Shown here one piece after another: positions 41,481 to 50,236 of a stretch of DNA of 50,287 nt. The position numbers and the translations under genes were made by a program. How positions within the stretch are numbered: position 1 is the first letter of the stretch; each line of letters opens with the position of its first letter. The notes beneath the pieces were generated by a model. The model did not search any database. It had not been told where the DNA came from and saw only the letters and a list, made by a program, of their open reading frames with translations. Source of the stretch: an uncultured Bdellovibrionales bacterium (GTDB lineage: Bacteria; Bdellovibrionota; FAC87; UBA2466); the NCBI GenBank assembly GCA_937903155.1, contig CALCZU010000049.1:1-50287 (forward strand), read 5' to 3'.

Positions 41481-42371
41481 ATGAGCTTCGAACTCTACAG
41501 TCCTAGCCGAATCGAACAAATTAATTCTTATCTCAATGAGAGTGTTGGCCAATTTCGCCAATCCTCTTCCCAACGCTTCTCTCTTTTGATTGATGCCATG
41601 CAATACAGTCTGGAAGCCGGGGGAAAACGTTTGCGACCTCTTCTTTTGCTCGCAACGGGCGAAGCGCTCGGACTTTCAAACCGTTCTTTAATGCCTGCGG
41701 CAGCGGCCATTGAATATATCCACACTTACTCTTTAATTCACGACGATTTACCTGCATTGGATGATGACGATACCCGTCGCGGAAAACCTTCGAATCATAA
41801 AAAATTTGGGGAAGCGGTCGCGATTCTAGCGGGCGATGCCCTCTTAACTGAAGCTTTCTCGCAAATGATGAAGCTTTCTGAATCGGGGACTTTTCCGCCG
41901 GCTCAGATCATTGCAGCGACGGAATTTTTATCGAATCATGCGGGCGTCAGAGGAATGGTGGGCGGTCAGATTATCGACGTCACACTCGATATCCAAAGCG
42001 TTTCGCTCCCAGAAATTGAGTTTATCCACATTCATAAAACAGGGGCCATGATTGTCGCGTCGATTATGATTCCGACAAAGCTTGCCACCATGGATGCTTC
42101 GGTCATTCAAAAATTTAAACGATACGGCGAAGCCTTAGGTTTAGCCTTCCAAATCTCAGATGATATCTTAGATTCTGAAGCCGTCATTCGATACTCCCGC
42201 GGCCCTCGAAAGAAGCCAAAACCGAGTTATTCCGATGTGATGAGCCCTAGTGAGATGAAGGAAAAGCTGAATCTCCTCATTGATACCGCTATCCAAAGCG
42301 TCGAAAGTCTGGGTGACAAATCCAAGGCTTTGGTGGATATTGCGAACTTCGTACGCACACGACGCAACTAA
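41481..42371 (+). CDS. ispA: Polyprenyl (farnesyl/geranylgeranyl) diphosphate synthase
   Basis: 296 residues, the trans-prenyltransferase fold. First aspartate-rich motif D88-D89 to D97 (HDDLPALDDDDTRRG) and second motif at D227-D231 (QISDDILD); GGKRLRP near residue 50 binds isopentenyl diphosphate. The two extra residues within the first DDxxxxD motif are of the bacterial farnesyl type. Makes the C15 precursor for quinones and undecaprenyl phosphate; located with dxs, which supplies the precursors. Confidence 0.93.
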   Translation: MSFELYSPSRIEQINSYLNESVGQFRQSSSQRFSLLIDAMQYSLEAGGKRLRPLLLLATGEALGLSNRSLMPAAAAIEYIHTYSLIHDDLPALDDDDTRRGKPSNHKKFGEAVAILAGDALLTEAFSQMMKLSESGTFPPAQIIAATEFLSNHAGVRGMVGGQIIDVTLDIQSVSLPEIEFIHIHKTGAMIVASIMIPTKLATMDASVIQKFKRYGEALGLAFQISDDILDSEAVIRYSRGPRKKPKPSYSDVMSPSEMKEKLNLLIDTAIQSVESLGDKSKALVDIANFVRTRRN

Positions 42372-42382
42372 GTTTTGAATAA

Positions 42383-44353
42383 ATGGGATATTTAGAAACA
42401 ATCGATTTTCCTGAGGCTCTGCGCAAACTTCCGGTTACGTCCCTAAAAGAAGTCTCGGACGAAGTCCGCGATCTGATCTTAAAAGTGGTTTCGGAACAGG
42501 GCGGACATTTTTCGTCCAATCTTGGAGCCGTCGAACTGTCAGTTGCCCTTCATTACGTTTTTGAAACTCCCAAAGATAAGCTGGTTTGGGATGTCGGACA
42601 TCAAGCTTACCCTCATAAAATTTTAACGGGTCGAAAAGACAGATTTCATACCATTCGCCAGCATCAAGGCTTAAGTGGTTTCACTTCCCGTGCTGAGAGC
42701 GAATACGATCATTTCGGTGCTGGACATGCGAGCACTTCGATTTCTGCGGCACTCGGAATTGCAGAAGGTTTAAGACAAAGTGGGCAATCCAATCTGGCGA
42801 TTGCGATTATTGGAGATGGCTCTCTTACGGGCGGACTCGCTTTCGAAGCGATGAACAATGCGGGACACATTCCGGCAAAAAATCTGGTTGTGATCTTCAA
42901 TGACAACGAGATGGCAATTGATCCCAATGTCGGAGCGCTTTCTAAATTTATCAATCATGCCGTCACTCATCCTGGCTACAACCGGCTGCGAAAAGAAGTT
43001 CGAACGTTTTTAGAAGCGCTTACAACCCACGGACTTCCCGTCGGGCCGCTCGTCGGAAAAACTCGGAAGTCTTTAAAAAATATTTTCACTCCTGGGATTT
43101 TATTTGAGTGTTTTGGATTTCGTTACTTCGGTCCCGTCAATGGTCACGACGTCGATGCATTGGTTGAGACTTTGTCTTTTATCAAAAGCGAAGGCGGCGA
43201 AGGGGGTCCTTACCTCGTGCACGTTTTAAGCACGAAGGGGAAAGGTTACAAACTTGCCGAAGAAAACTCGTTAAAATATCACGGAGTCAGTCCGTTTGAG
43301 ATCGGTTGCGGAATCCAACCCTCGACCGCAAAAAAATTGAATTACCAAGATGTGTTCGCGGACAGTCTTGTAAAACTTGCGAAAGAAGATCCTCGAATCG
43401 TGGCGATTACAGCCGCAATGCCGTCGGGCACGGGTTTAAATAAATTTCAAAAGGAATTTCCGAAACGTTTTTTTGATGTGGGAATCGCCGAAGCACACGC
43501 CGTTTGCTTTGCGGCGGGTTTAGCGACCGAAGGATTCAGACCGATTGCTGGGATCTACTCGACGTTTTTACAACGGGCTTATGATCAGGTAATTCACGAT
43601 GTCTGTTTGCAAAACTTACCCGTTGTTTTTGCAATGGATCGCTCGGGTCTTGTCGGCGCCGACGGAGCCACTCATCAGGGAGCTTTTGATATCAGTTATT
43701 TAAGAGCGATCCCGAACATGGTCATCATGGCTCCTAAAGACGAAAATGAATTGCAGCACATGGTGAAAACATCAGTCGATTATACTCAGGGACCGATTGC
43801 GCTTCGCTATCCAAGAGGAGAAGTCGTTGGAGTGCCGCTCGATAAAGAATTAAAAACTCTCCCCATTGGAAAAGGCGAACTCCTTTATAAAGATGCCGCG
43901 AAGGTCGATGTTCTTTTAATTGCAGCTGGCTATTCCGTTCAATCGACGTTAGAAGCGCTCGAACTTTTGAAAAAAGAGGGCCTTTCTTGCGCGATTATCA
44001 ATGCGCGGTTTATTAAGCCACTCGATGAAGAGCTGATCTTAAAATGGATTCATAAGTCGAAACTGGTCGTCACGGTTGAAGAAAACTCCCGAATGGGTGG
44101 ATTTGGATCGGGAGTTGTCGAACTTCTCCAAGAGAAACAAGTTTTAAAACATGTTTTAATTTTGGGGCTACCGGATCAATTTATCGAGCACGCCACCCAA
44201 AAGCAGCAACGAGAACTGACAGGGCTTGATGGAAAAGGAATTGTTCAATCTGTTTTAAAAAAGTGGACCGCATTGCAAGATTCGAAGCACCCCACAAAAA
44301 CTCCCCTCATCCACCCCGCTGTTTCTCAAAGCACCGGGATCACCCTCAATTAG
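42383..44353 (+). CDS. dxs: 1-deoxy-D-xylulose-5-phosphate synthase
   Basis: 656 residues, complete. Thiamine diphosphate enzyme joining pyruvate and glyceraldehyde 3-phosphate, first step of the methylerythritol phosphate pathway. Motifs: GGHFSSNLGAVELSVALHYVF, WDVGHQAYPHKILTGR, GDGSLTGGLAFEAMN (thiamine diphosphate/Mg), DVGIAEAHAVCFAAGLA (catalytic glutamate), FAMDRSGLVGADGATHQG, and the C-terminal transketolase domain. Starts 11 bases after ispA. Confidence 0.97.
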   Translation: MGYLETIDFPEALRKLPVTSLKEVSDEVRDLILKVVSEQGGHFSSNLGAVELSVALHYVFETPKDKLVWDVGHQAYPHKILTGRKDRFHTIRQHQGLSGFTSRAESEYDHFGAGHASTSISAALGIAEGLRQSGQSNLAIAIIGDGSLTGGLAFEAMNNAGHIPAKNLVVIFNDNEMAIDPNVGALSKFINHAVTHPGYNRLRKEVRTFLEALTTHGLPVGPLVGKTRKSLKNIFTPGILFECFGFRYFGPVNGHDVDALVETLSFIKSEGGEGGPYLVHVLSTKGKGYKLAEENSLKYHGVSPFEIGCGIQPSTAKKLNYQDVFADSLVKLAKEDPRIVAITAAMPSGTGLNKFQKEFPKRFFDVGIAEAHAVCFAAGLATEGFRPIAGIYSTFLQRAYDQVIHDVCLQNLPVVFAMDRSGLVGADGATHQGAFDISYLRAIPNMVIMAPKDENELQHMVKTSVDYTQGPIALRYPRGEVVGVPLDKELKTLPIGKGELLYKDAAKVDVLLIAAGYSVQSTLEALELLKKEGLSCAIINARFIKPLDEELILKWIHKSKLVVTVEENSRMGGFGSGVVELLQEKQVLKHVLILGLPDQFIEHATQKQQRELTGLDGKGIVQSVLKKWTALQDSKHPTKTPLIHPAVSQSTGITLN

Positions 44354-44461
44354 CCCTAAAAATTCACCGAGTTAAAGATTGATATTTGTCATCAGGTGCC
44401 TTCGTGTCTTAACGCTCCGTCTCATGAACTTAAGGGCGGAAGAAGCCGATAAGTCTTGGAC

Positions 44462-45991
44462 ATGAAGAAGAAAAAAAGTATTCACAGCAGGCGACTTGAA
44501 GCGCTGCAACAGATCGCAATCGAACTTCTCGATCACTCCAATCAGCACGATCTTTTAAATTTGATTGTTACGAAAGCCGTAGGCCTTCTGAATTGCGAAG
44601 CCGGATCTTTATTTTTAAGGCACGATGCGAACTCGCTCATCTTCGAAGTCGCTATCAATCAAACTCTGAAATTTAATTTTGAAAAAAAGCTGATTCCTAT
44701 CTCAGATCAAGGAATCGCGGCCTACACATTTCGCGAAGGAAAAGCCGTTCGCATTCGCAATGCTTACGAGCTCGACGCTGCGTCTCCGTTTAAGTTTAAT
44801 CCGTTCTTCGACAAAGCCACCGGATATAAGACTCGATCGGTTTTATCTTTGCCGCTCATCAATTCGAAAGAAGAACGGCTCGGAGTTTTGCAACTCATCA
44901 ACCGTTACACGGGCAACAAGAAATCTATTTCGTTTAAACGGGAAGACGTTAAGCTTGCGCAAAGTTTTGCAGCCTTAGCATCGTCTGCCATTGAGAATTC
45001 GCACCTCTATTCAAATATTAAAGGCCTTTTCGAAGGTTTTGTGCAAGCATCGGTTTCAGCGATTGAAAGTCGAGATCCCGTTACCAAGGGGCATTCTCAA
45101 CGAGTTTCGCAACTTTCGGTAAATCTGGGATTAAAGCTCAACCAATTTTCCGCCAATCAGATTGATGAAATCAGAGTGGCAGCCCTTCTTCACGACTTTG
45201 GCAAAATCGGCGTCAAAGAAGAAGTGCTCGTTAAAGCGAAAAAACTTTATCCCGCTGAACAAGCCGTCATTCGCGCGCGATTAGACCATTTTCGCTACGC
45301 AACCGAAATTAAATTTCTAAGAGACCTTTTGCAGAAGTTAAAAGCCGAGAGTCGCATTCCGACAGAAATGGATCTTGCGGGAACGGAAAAAAAGATTGAA
45401 GAGATGCGACAATCAATTGAAGGCGTCTGGACGGATATTCTCGATCTCAACGAACCTTCGATTTTAAATGAAGACCGTTCCAAGAAACTCGTGAAACTGC
45501 AAGAAGTCATGTTTCCCCATACGAATGGCAGTGTGAAACCTGTCCTTGAAGCGAGCGAAATCAAAACGCTTTCGATCAAAAAAGGAAGTCTTACCACTGA
45601 AGAACGACTTAAAATCGAAGGACACGTCACTCAGACGTATTTCTTCTTAAAGCAAATCCCTTGGAGCAACGAATACGTTAATATCCCGGATATCGCGCAT
45701 TCTCACCACGAAAAACTAGATGGTTCGGGCTATCCCCGAGGAATTGAAGGCAAAGCGATTTCGATTCAGGCAAGACTTCTAACGATTTGCGATATCTACG
45801 ATGCGCTCGTCGCCGCGGACAGACCTTACAAAAAAGCGCTGCCGTCCGAAAGAGCGCTGATGATTCTCGAGGCAGAAGCAAAAGAAGGAAAGCTTGATCC
45901 TCAGATCTTAAAAGTCTTCATCGAAGCCAAAGTCTTCGAATCGGTTTCTTTTGATCACCCTGCAGAAACACCAAAACCTAAAGCCGCTTAA
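44462..45991 (+). CDS. GAF domain plus HD-GYP-type phosphodiesterase with an inserted helical segment
   Basis: 509 residues from ATG 44462 (a TTG lies 6 bases upstream). The GAF sensor domain (about 10-175) precedes an HD-GYP domain with H244-D245 (HDFGKIG) and the late motif HHEKLDGSGYPRG (GYP at 423-425). HD-GYP proteins hydrolyse cyclic di-GMP. Between the HDxGKIG motif and the usual LTxEE...H segment lies about 110 extra, mostly helical residues. The late histidine pair and the aspartate CDIYDALVA are present, so activity is plausible. Convergent with the dehydrogenase gene (stops overlap). Confidence 0.88.
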   Translation: MKKKKSIHSRRLEALQQIAIELLDHSNQHDLLNLIVTKAVGLLNCEAGSLFLRHDANSLIFEVAINQTLKFNFEKKLIPISDQGIAAYTFREGKAVRIRNAYELDAASPFKFNPFFDKATGYKTRSVLSLPLINSKEERLGVLQLINRYTGNKKSISFKREDVKLAQSFAALASSAIENSHLYSNIKGLFEGFVQASVSAIESRDPVTKGHSQRVSQLSVNLGLKLNQFSANQIDEIRVAALLHDFGKIGVKEEVLVKAKKLYPAEQAVIRARLDHFRYATEIKFLRDLLQKLKAESRIPTEMDLAGTEKKIEEMRQSIEGVWTDILDLNEPSILNEDRSKKLVKLQEVMFPHTNGSVKPVLEASEIKTLSIKKGSLTTEERLKIEGHVTQTYFFLKQIPWSNEYVNIPDIAHSHHEKLDGSGYPRGIEGKAISIQARLLTICDIYDALVAADRPYKKALPSERALMILEAEAKEGKLDPQILKVFIEAKVFESVSFDHPAETPKPKAA

Positions 45992-47031
45992 AAGCTTTTG
46001 GCATCAATAACAAATCGGTATTTGACTTGTGCTTTCACAGTCCGCTCGTAAGCTTCGTTGATCTGCGAGGCGTCGATCAATTCAATATCGGCGAAAACTT
46101 TTTTTCGTGCGCAGTAGTCGAGCATTTCTTGAGTTTCTTTGATTCCACCAATCAACGAACCCGCGAGATTTTTACGACCGAAGATTAAAGAGTCTGACGA
46201 AAGCTCACTCGCTTCGGGAGGAGCTCCCACAAGCACCATGGTTCCTGCAAGCTTCAAAGAATTAATGTACGGTGTAAAATCGTGCTTCGCGGAAACCGTA
46301 TTCAAAATGAAATCGAATTTTCCTTGGAGAGGCACGAAGTTTTTGGGGTCTTTCGTGACGACAAAGTGTTTGGCTCCCAATTTCTTCGCATCGGCTTCCT
46401 TAGAAGCTGAGGTACTGAATACCGTGACCTCTGCACCCATGGATTTTGCGAGTTTCACCGCGACGTGACCCAGCCCTCCGAGTCCAACGACTCCGACCTT
46501 CTGATTTTTCTTCACCTTGTGTCTTTTCAACGGCGAATAGGTTGTGATTCCAGCGCAGAGAAGAGGCGCCACTCTCTCGAGCGGTAGACCTTTTTTGATT
46601 TTTAAAACATACTTGTCTTTGACCACGATGTGTTTGGAATAGCCGCCATAGGTCGGGGTTTTTCCATCGAGTTCGGTGCTATTGTAGGTAAAAGCGGTGT
46701 GTTTTTCACAAAACTGCTCTTCGTTGTTTTTACAGTTTTTGCATTTTCCGCAAGAATCCACGAAACAACCCACTCCCGCCAGGTCGCCCACTTTAAATCG
46801 TTTCACTTTTTTCCCGACGGCGATGACTTTACCTACGATTTCGTGACCGGGAACAAAAGGATAAGCCGTCGGGCCCCATTCGCTGCGCGCAGTGTGAATA
46901 TCGGAATGGCAAATTCCTGAATAAGCAATTTCGATAACGACATCATCCGGTTTGGGATCGCGTCTTTCGAATGAGAAAGGTTGGAGAGGAGTTGTCGCGT
47001 TTTGGGCCGCGTAGCCTTTGGTCTTGATCAT
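45988..47031 (-). CDS. Zinc-dependent alcohol dehydrogenase, YahK/cinnamyl-alcohol type
   Basis: 347 residues. Catalytic zinc site in SGICHSDIH and GHEIVG, structural zinc cysteines in CGKCKNCKNNEEQFC, and nucleotide-binding GLGGLGHVAVKLAKSMG. This subgroup usually reduces aldehydes with NADPH. No pathway partner is nearby. Confidence 0.92.
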   Translation of the reverse strand: MIKTKGYAAQNATTPLQPFSFERRDPKPDDVVIEIAYSGICHSDIHTARSEWGPTAYPFVPGHEIVGKVIAVGKKVKRFKVGDLAGVGCFVDSCGKCKNCKNNEEQFCEKHTAFTYNSTELDGKTPTYGGYSKHIVVKDKYVLKIKKGLPLERVAPLLCAGITTYSPLKRHKVKKNQKVGVVGLGGLGHVAVKLAKSMGAEVTVFSTSASKEADAKKLGAKHFVVTKDPKNFVPLQGKFDFILNTVSAKHDFTPYINSLKLAGTMVLVGAPPEASELSSDSLIFGRKNLAGSLIGGIKETQEMLDYCARKKVFADIELIDASQINEAYERTVKAQVKYRFVIDAKSF

Positions 47032-47073
47032 GTCCTGAATATGATTCTCCCCCGGTCGTTTATCAAGCTTTAT

Positions 47074-47161
47074 GTCATCGCGAACGTGCGCAGCACGCGC
47101 GCCAACCCTCCCAACTCAGCGTAAAAAGGTTGCCGCGCGTGCTGCGCACGTTCGCAATGAC
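47074..47161. repeat. Long imperfect inverted repeat
   Basis: Arms 47074-47107 and 47128-47161 pair with two mismatches around a 20-base loop. The outer bases GTCAT(T/C)GCGA resemble the outer bases of the repeats at 36491 and 50200, while the inner part (ACGTGCGCAGCACG) differs, as in variants of one small mobile repeat family. Located upstream of the dehydrogenase gene and downstream of the Cache-protein gene. Confidence 0.8.
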
Positions 47162-47172
47162 AATGCTTTAGA

Positions 47173-48291
47173 CTAATAATAGGGGACGTATTGCTCGCGG
47201 GGTTCTTCGAAATAGTCGAAGGCACAGCCAATAATAATATGTCCGTAAATTCCGGTCTGCTGAAATTGTCCCTTCGACAAAAGGATGGGCGCGACACTGA
47301 TGATGCGGTTTGTGCCTCTTAAATTCGGCGCTTCGAAAAGGTCTGGAACTTTTTGGATGAAAGAACGAGTGAGAAGTCTTTCAAAATAATTTTTAAGTCT
47401 TTCACCTTGATAGGATTTTAAATTTAAGGGAAGTTTTCCTTCATCCTCATCCGTTTTCATCGAGTGCATCCGCTTGCCCGTCTCGCGGCTAATGCCGGTC
47501 ACATGCCAGTACTTTGGATGGGCGACCATATCGTAATTGCTATCGACAAAATAAAGATAATTCCCATTTTGATACGACTGTAAAAGGTTGCGTTTCGCTT
47601 CATAAGGAAACGTGAGCTCTCCGAGAAGATCTTTAAAATATCGATAATCGATTCCTACAACGAAAAGACCTTCAGGCGCGTGATAGCCCACCGGAAGATA
47701 AGCATCTTGATCTTCTTCTTTCACCCCTTGCGAGCTGTACCAACGCATCGGCCTTCCAAAATAGACTTCGCCGACGGGTAATTTTTTTAAAGAGTCTAAA
47801 AAGCTGGGATCACACAAATCCGACTCGACACACTGATGTTTTTTTCGAAGTTTAGACACGGATTGCCCATTTTTGAGTCGGAGAATTTCATTTCCATCAC
47901 TGTCGAGATAAATCAATTCGTTATACATCGGCAGCGGAATCATCCCGACCGAATCGTCTCTTTTTTCGAAACGCGCGACTTGTGAAACCCGCGCCAAATA
48001 AAATTTCGTATAGTTTTTCGGAGTGATGGAAATTAAGGAAAGCGTTTGAACATCGCGGGCGGCACTTTCTAAAATATGCGAAAATTCCTTCGCGATCCCA
48101 ACACCGTCCTGCATCAGTACAATATTTTGCCGTTTCAAAAGTTGCGATGTAAGGCGAGAGTAATTCGTTCTCGAACTCGACCACTTAAAGAACCACAGTC
48201 CAAAAATCACGAGCGGAAGAGGAGCGGCAAAAAGAATCACAATCCAAGTGTTCAGTTTTTTCTGCGCTTCGGTTTTAGGCTCAATTCTCAT
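47173..48291 (-). CDS. Membrane-anchored Cache-type sensor protein without an output domain
   Basis: 372 residues. One N-terminal membrane helix (about 14-35) and a periplasmic region that looks like a double Cache domain (ARDVQTLSLISITPKNY; YNELIYLDSDGNEILRL; LPVGEVYFGRPM; YFVDSNYDMVAHPKYW). Cache domains bind small ligands in kinases, cyclases and chemoreceptors, but here nothing follows. It may act through a partner protein. Confidence 0.7.
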   Translation of the reverse strand: MRIEPKTEAQKKLNTWIVILFAAPLPLVIFGLWFFKWSSSRTNYSRLTSQLLKRQNIVLMQDGVGIAKEFSHILESAARDVQTLSLISITPKNYTKFYLARVSQVARFEKRDDSVGMIPLPMYNELIYLDSDGNEILRLKNGQSVSKLRKKHQCVESDLCDPSFLDSLKKLPVGEVYFGRPMRWYSSQGVKEEDQDAYLPVGYHAPEGLFVVGIDYRYFKDLLGELTFPYEAKRNLLQSYQNGNYLYFVDSNYDMVAHPKYWHVTGISRETGKRMHSMKTDEDEGKLPLNLKSYQGERLKNYFERLLTRSFIQKVPDLFEAPNLRGTNRIISVAPILLSKGQFQQTGIYGHIIIGCAFDYFEEPREQYVPYY

Positions 48292-48360
48292 AAGAGGCGT
48301 CCCTGATATACCCTAAACCCATCGAAAATTGAACTGATTGGTGTTATGTTTCTTATCCGA

Positions 48361-49128
48361 ATGAAACTTAAAAAACGACTGGATACTCTACTCGTTGAAA
48401 AGGGACTCGCGCTCTCGATTGAAGAAGCGCAAGCCCTTGTGATGACCGGTAAAGTCTATGGTGATAATCAACAGCCGCTGACCAAACCGGGATTGCTTTT
48501 GGAAGAATCTGCTTCGTTCTTTTTAAAAGATTCGAAATCGCTCTATGTGAGCCGTGCGGGTGAAAAACTGAAATGCGCCCTCGATGGCTTTTCTATTTCG
48601 GTTGCGGACAAAGTATTTTTGGACATTGGGTCTTCCACCGGAGGATTTAGCGATTGTTTGTTGCAGCACGGTGCGAAACACGTTTTTGCGGTCGATGTGG
48701 GCTACGGAATTATTCATGAAAAGCTTCGAAAAAATCCTCGGATTTCGCTTCTCGAGCGAACCAACGCAAGACTTTTAAAGAGAGAGGAACTTTTAGGTTT
48801 GTCCCCGCTCGCCGCTCGAATTGACGCAGTGGTAATGGATGTCTCGTTTATTTCTATTCAAAAAATCATCGAGCCTCTGTCTCAGAGTTTTCCGGAAGTG
48901 AATGAGTGGATTTTTCTCTTTAAACCGCAGTTCGAAGTGGAGAAAAAAGATATTCTCACAGGAGGAATTGTCCGAAACCAGGAAGTTGTCGAAACCGCTA
49001 AAACTCAGTTCGAAACTTGGATGCGAAATTTCTCCTTTCAACTTGTGTCGCCTGCGATTGAATCCTCTTTAAGCGGAAAAAAAAGCGGGAACATTGAATC
49101 CCTCTATTATTTTCGGAAAAATCTGTAG
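48361..49128 (+). CDS. tlyA: TlyA-family S4-domain rRNA methyltransferase
   Basis: 255 residues from ATG 48361 (an in-frame ATG at 48346 is possible; neither has a good ribosome site). S4 RNA-binding domain (KKRLDTLLVEKGLALSIEEA) and an FtsJ-type methyltransferase with the SAM motif FLDIGSSTGGFSDCLLQHGA, DVGYG and the catalytic-region MDVSFISI. TlyA enzymes 2'-O-methylate rRNA; in some species they are called haemolysins. Confidence 0.9.
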   Translation: MKLKKRLDTLLVEKGLALSIEEAQALVMTGKVYGDNQQPLTKPGLLLEESASFFLKDSKSLYVSRAGEKLKCALDGFSISVADKVFLDIGSSTGGFSDCLLQHGAKHVFAVDVGYGIIHEKLRKNPRISLLERTNARLLKREELLGLSPLAARIDAVVMDVSFISIQKIIEPLSQSFPEVNEWIFLFKPQFEVEKKDILTGGIVRNQEVVETAKTQFETWMRNFSFQLVSPAIESSLSGKKSGNIESLYYFRKNL

Positions 49129-49156
49129 CTCAGTTCGTCTTATTTTCAGTCAGCCA

Positions 49157-49186
49157 TTGCCGGAAAACAACGCTCTCAGGTAAAGT
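49157..49186 (+). promoter_or_regulatory. Candidate promoter of the patatin-like lipoprotein gene
   Basis: TTGCCG (49157-49162), 18 bases, TAAAGT (49181-49186), the same -10 sequence as the xseB promoter. The predicted start is about 7 bases before the ATG at 49200. Confidence 0.4.
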
Positions 49187-49199
49187 ACCCGACAATCAT

Positions 49200-50180
49200 A
49201 TGAAAAAATCACTCCATCTAGTTTTAGTACTTTGCCTCAGCTTCTCACTCGCGTGTTCGTCCAAAAGACCCAAAGGGGAAGCACCCCCAGTCAGTGTTTC
49301 ACCCTCTGGAAATAAAGGACCGGAAGTGCCGCAAAACGCGGCAACGCCCGAAAAGCCATCTGAAAGCACAGCGGCGATTCCTTCAACCGCTCCCGGAAGT
49401 CCTAAACAGCGGGTGACTTTAGTTTTGGGAGGAGCGGGGATTGCGAGCTTTGCGACGGTCGGCATCTTAAAGCGTTTCCAAGAAGAAGGGATCGAGATTG
49501 ATCTCATCGTCAGTACTGGTTGGCCGACTCTTTTCGCACTGGGATATTCCTTTATGAAGAGCGTTCATGATCTCGAATGGTTTGCGATGAGGCTTCAGGA
49601 AAAGGATTTTTACAAGGCAGGAATTTTTGAGGGAAGCAGTAAGGGTTACGCGTCCCATGACGTGCTCTCAAACCTCATTCAAAATTCGTTCAAACAGCGA
49701 GAAATCGGCGAAGGAAAAATCCCCGTTGTGATCTCTGCCGGTAATACGGAGTTAAGCGAGCAAGATCTTTTCGATCATGGGGACTGGAAAGCTCCGCTTT
49801 TAATGACGATGTCCGTTCCGGGGATTTATCGTCCCTACCCTCAGGCAGCAGACAAAGGTGCAATTAACTCAATGCAAGGAATTGACATTAGCGAAGCGAT
49901 CAAACGCGGAGCAAAGACCGTTATCGCGGTGAATATGTACCCTGACTATTTTAAGCACCTCGAAACCGAGAAGAAGGATACGAGCGATAATGTTTTTAGA
50001 AAACTCTATCTTTCTCAACTTCGAAAAAGCATCGCGACCGAGACGAAAGATCAACCTTTTGTGGGCGTCATTTCACTCAATCTTCCCGTCAACGATTTCG
50101 CTTCGAAACGCGTTGCCATCTTTACAGGCTACCGTGAAGGCACCCGCCTTACTAGGCTCTTGCGGGCTGCGCAGAAATAG
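49200..50180 (+). CDS. Patatin-like lipoprotein, probably catalytically inactive
   Basis: 326 residues. Lipoprotein signal with C19 (LVLCLSFSLACSSK), a Pro/Ser-rich linker to about 65, then a patatin-type fold: the oxyanion loop LVLGGAGIASFATVGILKRF and the C-terminal D218 region (AADKGAINS) are recognisable. The nucleophile elbow, normally GxSxG, reads V-S-T-G-W-P with G107 where the serine should be, and the Asp motif is DKG instead of DGG. It is likely a non-enzymatic relative in the cell envelope, for binding or structure. Confidence 0.75.
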   Translation: MKKSLHLVLVLCLSFSLACSSKRPKGEAPPVSVSPSGNKGPEVPQNAATPEKPSESTAAIPSTAPGSPKQRVTLVLGGAGIASFATVGILKRFQEEGIEIDLIVSTGWPTLFALGYSFMKSVHDLEWFAMRLQEKDFYKAGIFEGSSKGYASHDVLSNLIQNSFKQREIGEGKIPVVISAGNTELSEQDLFDHGDWKAPLLMTMSVPGIYRPYPQAADKGAINSMQGIDISEAIKRGAKTVIAVNMYPDYFKHLETEKKDTSDNVFRKLYLSQLRKSIATETKDQPFVGVISLNLPVNDFASKRVAIFTGYREGTRLTRLLRAAQK

Positions 50181-50199
50181 AAAACATTCGTCAATGCCT

Positions 50200-50236
50200 C
50201 GTCGTTGCGAGGAGCGGAGCGACGAAGCAATCTTGC
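50200..50236. repeat. Dispersed repeat, one arm visible
   Basis: Over 30 bases (CGTCGTTGCGAGGAGCGGAG onward) match the arms of the inverted repeat at 36491-36588 almost exactly, in an intergenic position after a gene end. A second arm may lie outside the window. Confidence 0.8.
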
